Virus record (IMG/VR): IMGVR_UViG_3300020195_000066
Coordinates: 1-40,622 of that record
From: a virus
Strand: one strand, 5' to 3'
DNA length: 40,622 nt
In this document: piece by piece, positions 38,918-40,622 of the stretch
How the letters are laid out: the number at the start of each line of letters is the position of its first letter
Numbering within the stretch: the stretch's first letter is position 1
The notes under the pieces: generated by a model
Databases searched by the model: none
Told to the model about the DNA's origin: nothing
What the model saw: only the letters and a program-made list of their open reading frames with translations
Position numbers and translations under genes: made by a program

Positions 38918-38991
38918 TAGCGAGGACAGGATTCGAACCTGTGACCTGTGAGTTATGAGTCCACCGAGCTACCAGACTGCTCTACCTCGCG
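38918..38991 (-). tRNA. tRNA with CAU anticodon, initiator-like
   Basis: A 74-nt cloverleaf without encoded CCA. Acceptor CGCGAGG/CCTCGCT has a mismatched first pair C1-U72; D-stem GAGC/GCTC with A11-U24; anticodon loop CTCATAA; T-arm ACAGG-TTCGAAT-CCTGT perfect. The mismatch at 1-72, the A11-U24 pair and the D-arm AGTCTGGTA loop are initiator (fMet) features. The anticodon stem is weak (G30-U40, A31-C39) and lacks the three G-C pairs of initiators. Elongator Met or Ile (lysidine-modified CAU) cannot be excluded. Confidence 0.85.
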
Positions 38992-38997
38992 ATTTGT

Positions 38998-39065
38998 AAA
39001 GGCGGACCAACGCACTGAACGATGGTCGTGAAAACGAGATGCAGGCAATGCCTTGATCCGCCTTT
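38998..39065 (-). ncRNA. tRNA-like fold next to the tRNA
   Basis: A 9-bp perfect outer stem (AAAGGCGGA/TCCGCCTTT) closes 50 nt containing AGGC-ATT-GCCT, TCGT-TTTC-ACGA and a T-arm-like CATCG-TTCAGTG-CGTTG. Lengths are near those of a tRNA, but the D-loop is only 3 nt and no 7-nt anticodon loop fits. It may be a degenerate tRNA or a tRNA mimic. Confidence 0.4.
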
Positions 39066-39314
39066 CGACTGTACCCTTTAGCTCCAAGAAAGATGATATA
39101 GACATCTTTAGTGTCGCGCCGAAAGGAGTTTTGAGAGAAAACTCCGAATTAAACTCACCCGTTATAATCTAACAGGCGAAAGGTACATGCGAAAAGCTCC
39201 GGTGGATAAGGCCACCGGACCCTGCGAGTTTAGACTGCGAACCTCAATAATTGTCAGCTATTGGAGCTGTGATGGACAAGACAGCAATTCTGCCGCATTG
39301 CCACCATAGCCACT

Positions 39315-39343
39315 ACAATAAAGCAATCCGTTTTACATTGCAA
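39315..39343 (-). promoter_or_regulatory. Candidate promoter for the structured RNA and tRNA
   Basis: Minus strand TTGCAA (39338-39343), a 17-bp spacer and TATTGT (39315-39320). Each matches 4 of 6. It sits just past the stop of the 37-aa ORF and at the start of the gene-free region. Confidence 0.45.
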
Positions 39344-39346
39344 GCG

Positions 39347-39460
39347 TTATTTGGATACTATTAAAAAGACGAACCAGACTGATGGTTTGCACCCCAGCCA
39401 CTCCATGAGTGGTCGCGCAAGAGCTTCAAATTCTTTTCTTTGCTGTTCAGCTTGTAACAT
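39347..39460 (-). CDS. Tiny ORF, 37 aa
   Basis: MLQAEQQRKEFEALARPLME is the start; an excellent RBS (AAGGAG, ten bases before the ATG) immediately follows the stop of the 38-aa ORF. The EQQRKEFEALARPLMEWL segment is like the N-terminus of a small phage protein family of unknown role; here the end (WFVFLIVSK) looks atypical, so the gene may be truncated or frameshifted. Confidence 0.55.
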   Translation of the reverse strand: MLQAEQQRKEFEALARPLMEWLGCKPSVWFVFLIVSK

Positions 39461-39470
39461 TTTGTACTCC

Positions 39471-39587
39471 TTATTCACCGTGGTATTGCCAGTCAATGAA
39501 GTTTTCGTCTACATTCTTGAGATTGTCTGCAAGGTTGTTAAATAACTCTACTTCTTCATAGCTGATACCAATTTTATCTGGGTTCAT
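39471..39587 (-). CDS. Tiny ORF, 38 aa
   Basis: MNPDKIGISYEEVELFNNLA to DWQYHGE. The RBS AAAGGATT precedes ATG 39587, and the ATG overlaps the TGA of the full-length methyltransferase frame (ATGA). It is acidic; no family known. The overlap supports the idea that the methyltransferase once read through to here. Confidence 0.6.
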   Translation of the reverse strand: MNPDKIGISYEEVELFNNLADNLKNVDENFIDWQYHGE

Positions 39588-40496
39588 TTTAATCCTTTAA
39601 AAATGTGGGAAATTACATCTACTGTCCAACCATCACCCAATAAATTGGAGGCTTGATTGTAGCTAACAGACTTAGTGTAACCCTCAGTTACTGTCTGAGC
39701 CAATTCTAGTTCTTTTCTCGTGAGGTAACGACAAAAGTCTTCAAATTCCACAAGACCACTGTTGGGGGGATCTATCTTGTTTGGTGGTTAGGCAGAAAAT
39801 CTTATCCGCGTTTGTTACGTTAGCACAAGAACCCATGCTATTTTTCCCGAGGCCATTATTCCACATACGAATCCTAGATGGTGTTTGATTCACTTTAAAG
39901 GTTTTGCAGTATTCCGCGTCAACACTCTTGAAGTTTCTAAACAAAACATTTTTATCTGTTGGTTGTGTAAAATTCGGTATATCAAACCAATAACATCTGT
40001 TACGTCGCTGGTAGGACACTAAACTAGAATTAATATGTACGCCCGCAACACCTAAATATTTATCTAATTTCTCTTGTGAATCTTTACGCATCTTAACATT
40101 TTCTAGCAGGAAATGTGTCGGATTTACTTCATTTTTAATGCGAAGATACTCGTAAAACAGCTTCGATTTATTTCCTTCTAAGCCATTACCACCAAAACAA
40201 TCAGCGGAACGACTGCCGTAACACTTGGCACTACTAAAATCTTGGCAAGGACTACCACCTATTAGAAGGTCAATCCTACCCACAGTGTGTTCCCCAAATT
40301 CAGTGTAAAGCACACCATCTTTGTATGACACTTTGGTTACATCACCAATATGAATGATGCCGGGGTAGTTGCTCTTACTTACTTTAATAGCGTGTTTCTT
40401 AATCTCACTGGCGTAGTAGTTATCAACTTTGATACCTGCACGTTCTAGCGCAATCATTCCGCAACTCATACCATCGAACAAACTTAAAATATTCAC
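39584..40496 (-). CDS. C5-cytosine DNA methyltransferase, frameshifted after motif VIII
   Basis: GTG 40496 starts MNILSLFDGMSCGMIALERA (motif I, SAM binding). Motif IV is GGSPCQDFS (catalytic Cys), VI is LLENVKM and VIII is QRRNRCYW. This frame stops at 39741 after DRSPQQWSCGI. The +1 frame after CCCCCC (39764-39769) continues with SGLVEFEDFCRYLTRKELEL, EGYTKSVSYNQASNLLGDGW and TVDVISHIFKGLK, which are motifs IX/X, ending at 39584. With five C instead of six, a normal 303-residue enzyme results. As written the protein lacks motif X and should be inactive. It could protect phage DNA from host restriction. Confidence 0.85.
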
Positions 40497-40502
40497 CGAT
40501 CG

Positions 40503-40622
40503 TCATTCCCGTCTTGTGGCAGTGATGTATTCGTTGAGCATTTTTGAGATATTGGTATACGCCTCGATGGCAAGTTCTAAAGATTTCTGTGAATCCTGTT
40601 TCGCGATACACTCTTTATGAGC
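40503..40622 (-). CDS. C-terminal part of an unidentified protein
   Basis: The frame is open from the window edge (AHKECIAKQDSQKSLELAIE) and stops with TGA at 40503-40505. The 39 visible residues are helical and charged. It ends six bases before the methyltransferase GTG, so the two are probably co-transcribed. Confidence 0.55.
   Translation of the reverse strand, partial: AHKECIAKQDSQKSLELAIEAYTNISKMLNEYITATRRE

Larger units (their letters stand above)
38992..39346 (-). ncRNA. Gene-free region of dense hairpins, candidate noncoding RNA
   Basis: 355 bp with no credible ORF but many perfect inverted repeats: 38998-39006 with 39057-39065 (9 bp), 39089-39095/39103-39109 (7 bp), 39125-39132/39138-39145 (8 bp), 39161-39164/39170-39173, 39198-39205/39212-39219 (8 bp, GC-rich), and 39255-39259/39265-39269. 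It has a minus-strand promoter at its upstream edge, and the tRNA and a strong terminator downstream, so it would be transcribed as one RNA of about 440 nt. I recognise no known RNA family. Confidence 0.5.

Noticed and set aside
38998-39065. A second functional tRNA
   Set aside because: The acceptor- and T-arm-like stems fit, but the D-loop would be 3 nt and no proper anticodon loop forms; kept only as tRNA-like.
39181-39260. PreQ1 riboswitch, suggested by GAGGTTCGCAG...CAGGG on the minus strand
   Set aside because: The A-rich tail and pseudoknot partner of preQ1 riboswitches are missing, and it does not precede a deazaguanine gene.
1-40622. CRISPR array, insertion sequence, integrase or repressor
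   Set aside because: No regularly spaced repeats, transposase motifs, tyrosine/serine recombinase or CI-like repressor found in any frame read.

Overview
The window is a 40.6 kb piece of a tailed-phage genome. It has TerS/TerL, portal, scaffold and P22-like coat, a 2013-residue tape measure and a frameshifted pair of tail assembly chaperones, so a long non-contractile tail (siphovirus morphology) is most likely. Nested inner- and outer-membrane spanins point to a Gram-negative host. No integrase or repressor is visible, so a virulent lifestyle is favoured. Both ends cut through genes (plus strand on the left, minus strand on the right), so the genome is larger than the window.

Positions 1-12,698 are read rightwards. 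First comes a recombination/replication group: a zinc-finger protein, a RecB/Cas4-like nuclease and a superfamily 2 helicase. Next are two proteins sharing a small C-terminal domain, the second behind a strong promoter with an attenuator-like leader. Then comes a tightly coupled operon: queE, queC, a 79-aa ORF, queD, folE, a MazG-like gene, dpdA, a sliding-clamp-like gene, a family B DNA polymerase and a SleB-like hydrolase. FolE, QueD, QueE and QueC would make a 7-deazaguanine base from GTP, and DpdA would insert it into phage DNA in place of guanine. No QueF or amidotransferase is present, so preQ0 (7-cyano-7-deazaguanine) in DNA is the simplest prediction. The QueC lacks the family's usual zinc cysteines.

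From 12,691 to about 38,790 genes run leftwards. In transcription order (right to left) these are two small membrane or exported proteins, an ATP-dependent DNA ligase, a gene that appears frameshifted, a lysis cassette (holin-like proteins, GH24-like endolysin, Rz/Rz1), TerS, TerL, portal, scaffold, major capsid, neck genes, major tail protein, gpG/gpGT, tape measure and tail-tip proteins. TerL is interrupted at its Walker A motif by a 333-residue intein with the features of class 3 (no N-terminal Cys/Ser, but a W-C-T triad). Its LAGLIDADG endonuclease has lost one catalytic acid.

The right end (38,863-40,622) holds a bidirectional terminator, an initiator-like tRNA(CAU), about 350 bp of dense inverted repeats without a gene but with its own promoter, two tiny ORFs, and a C5-cytosine methyltransferase whose last third lies in another frame after a run of six C. 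A C-run also marks the apparent frameshift at 36,953-36,957. Either these are real slippage mutations or the assembly has homopolymer errors.
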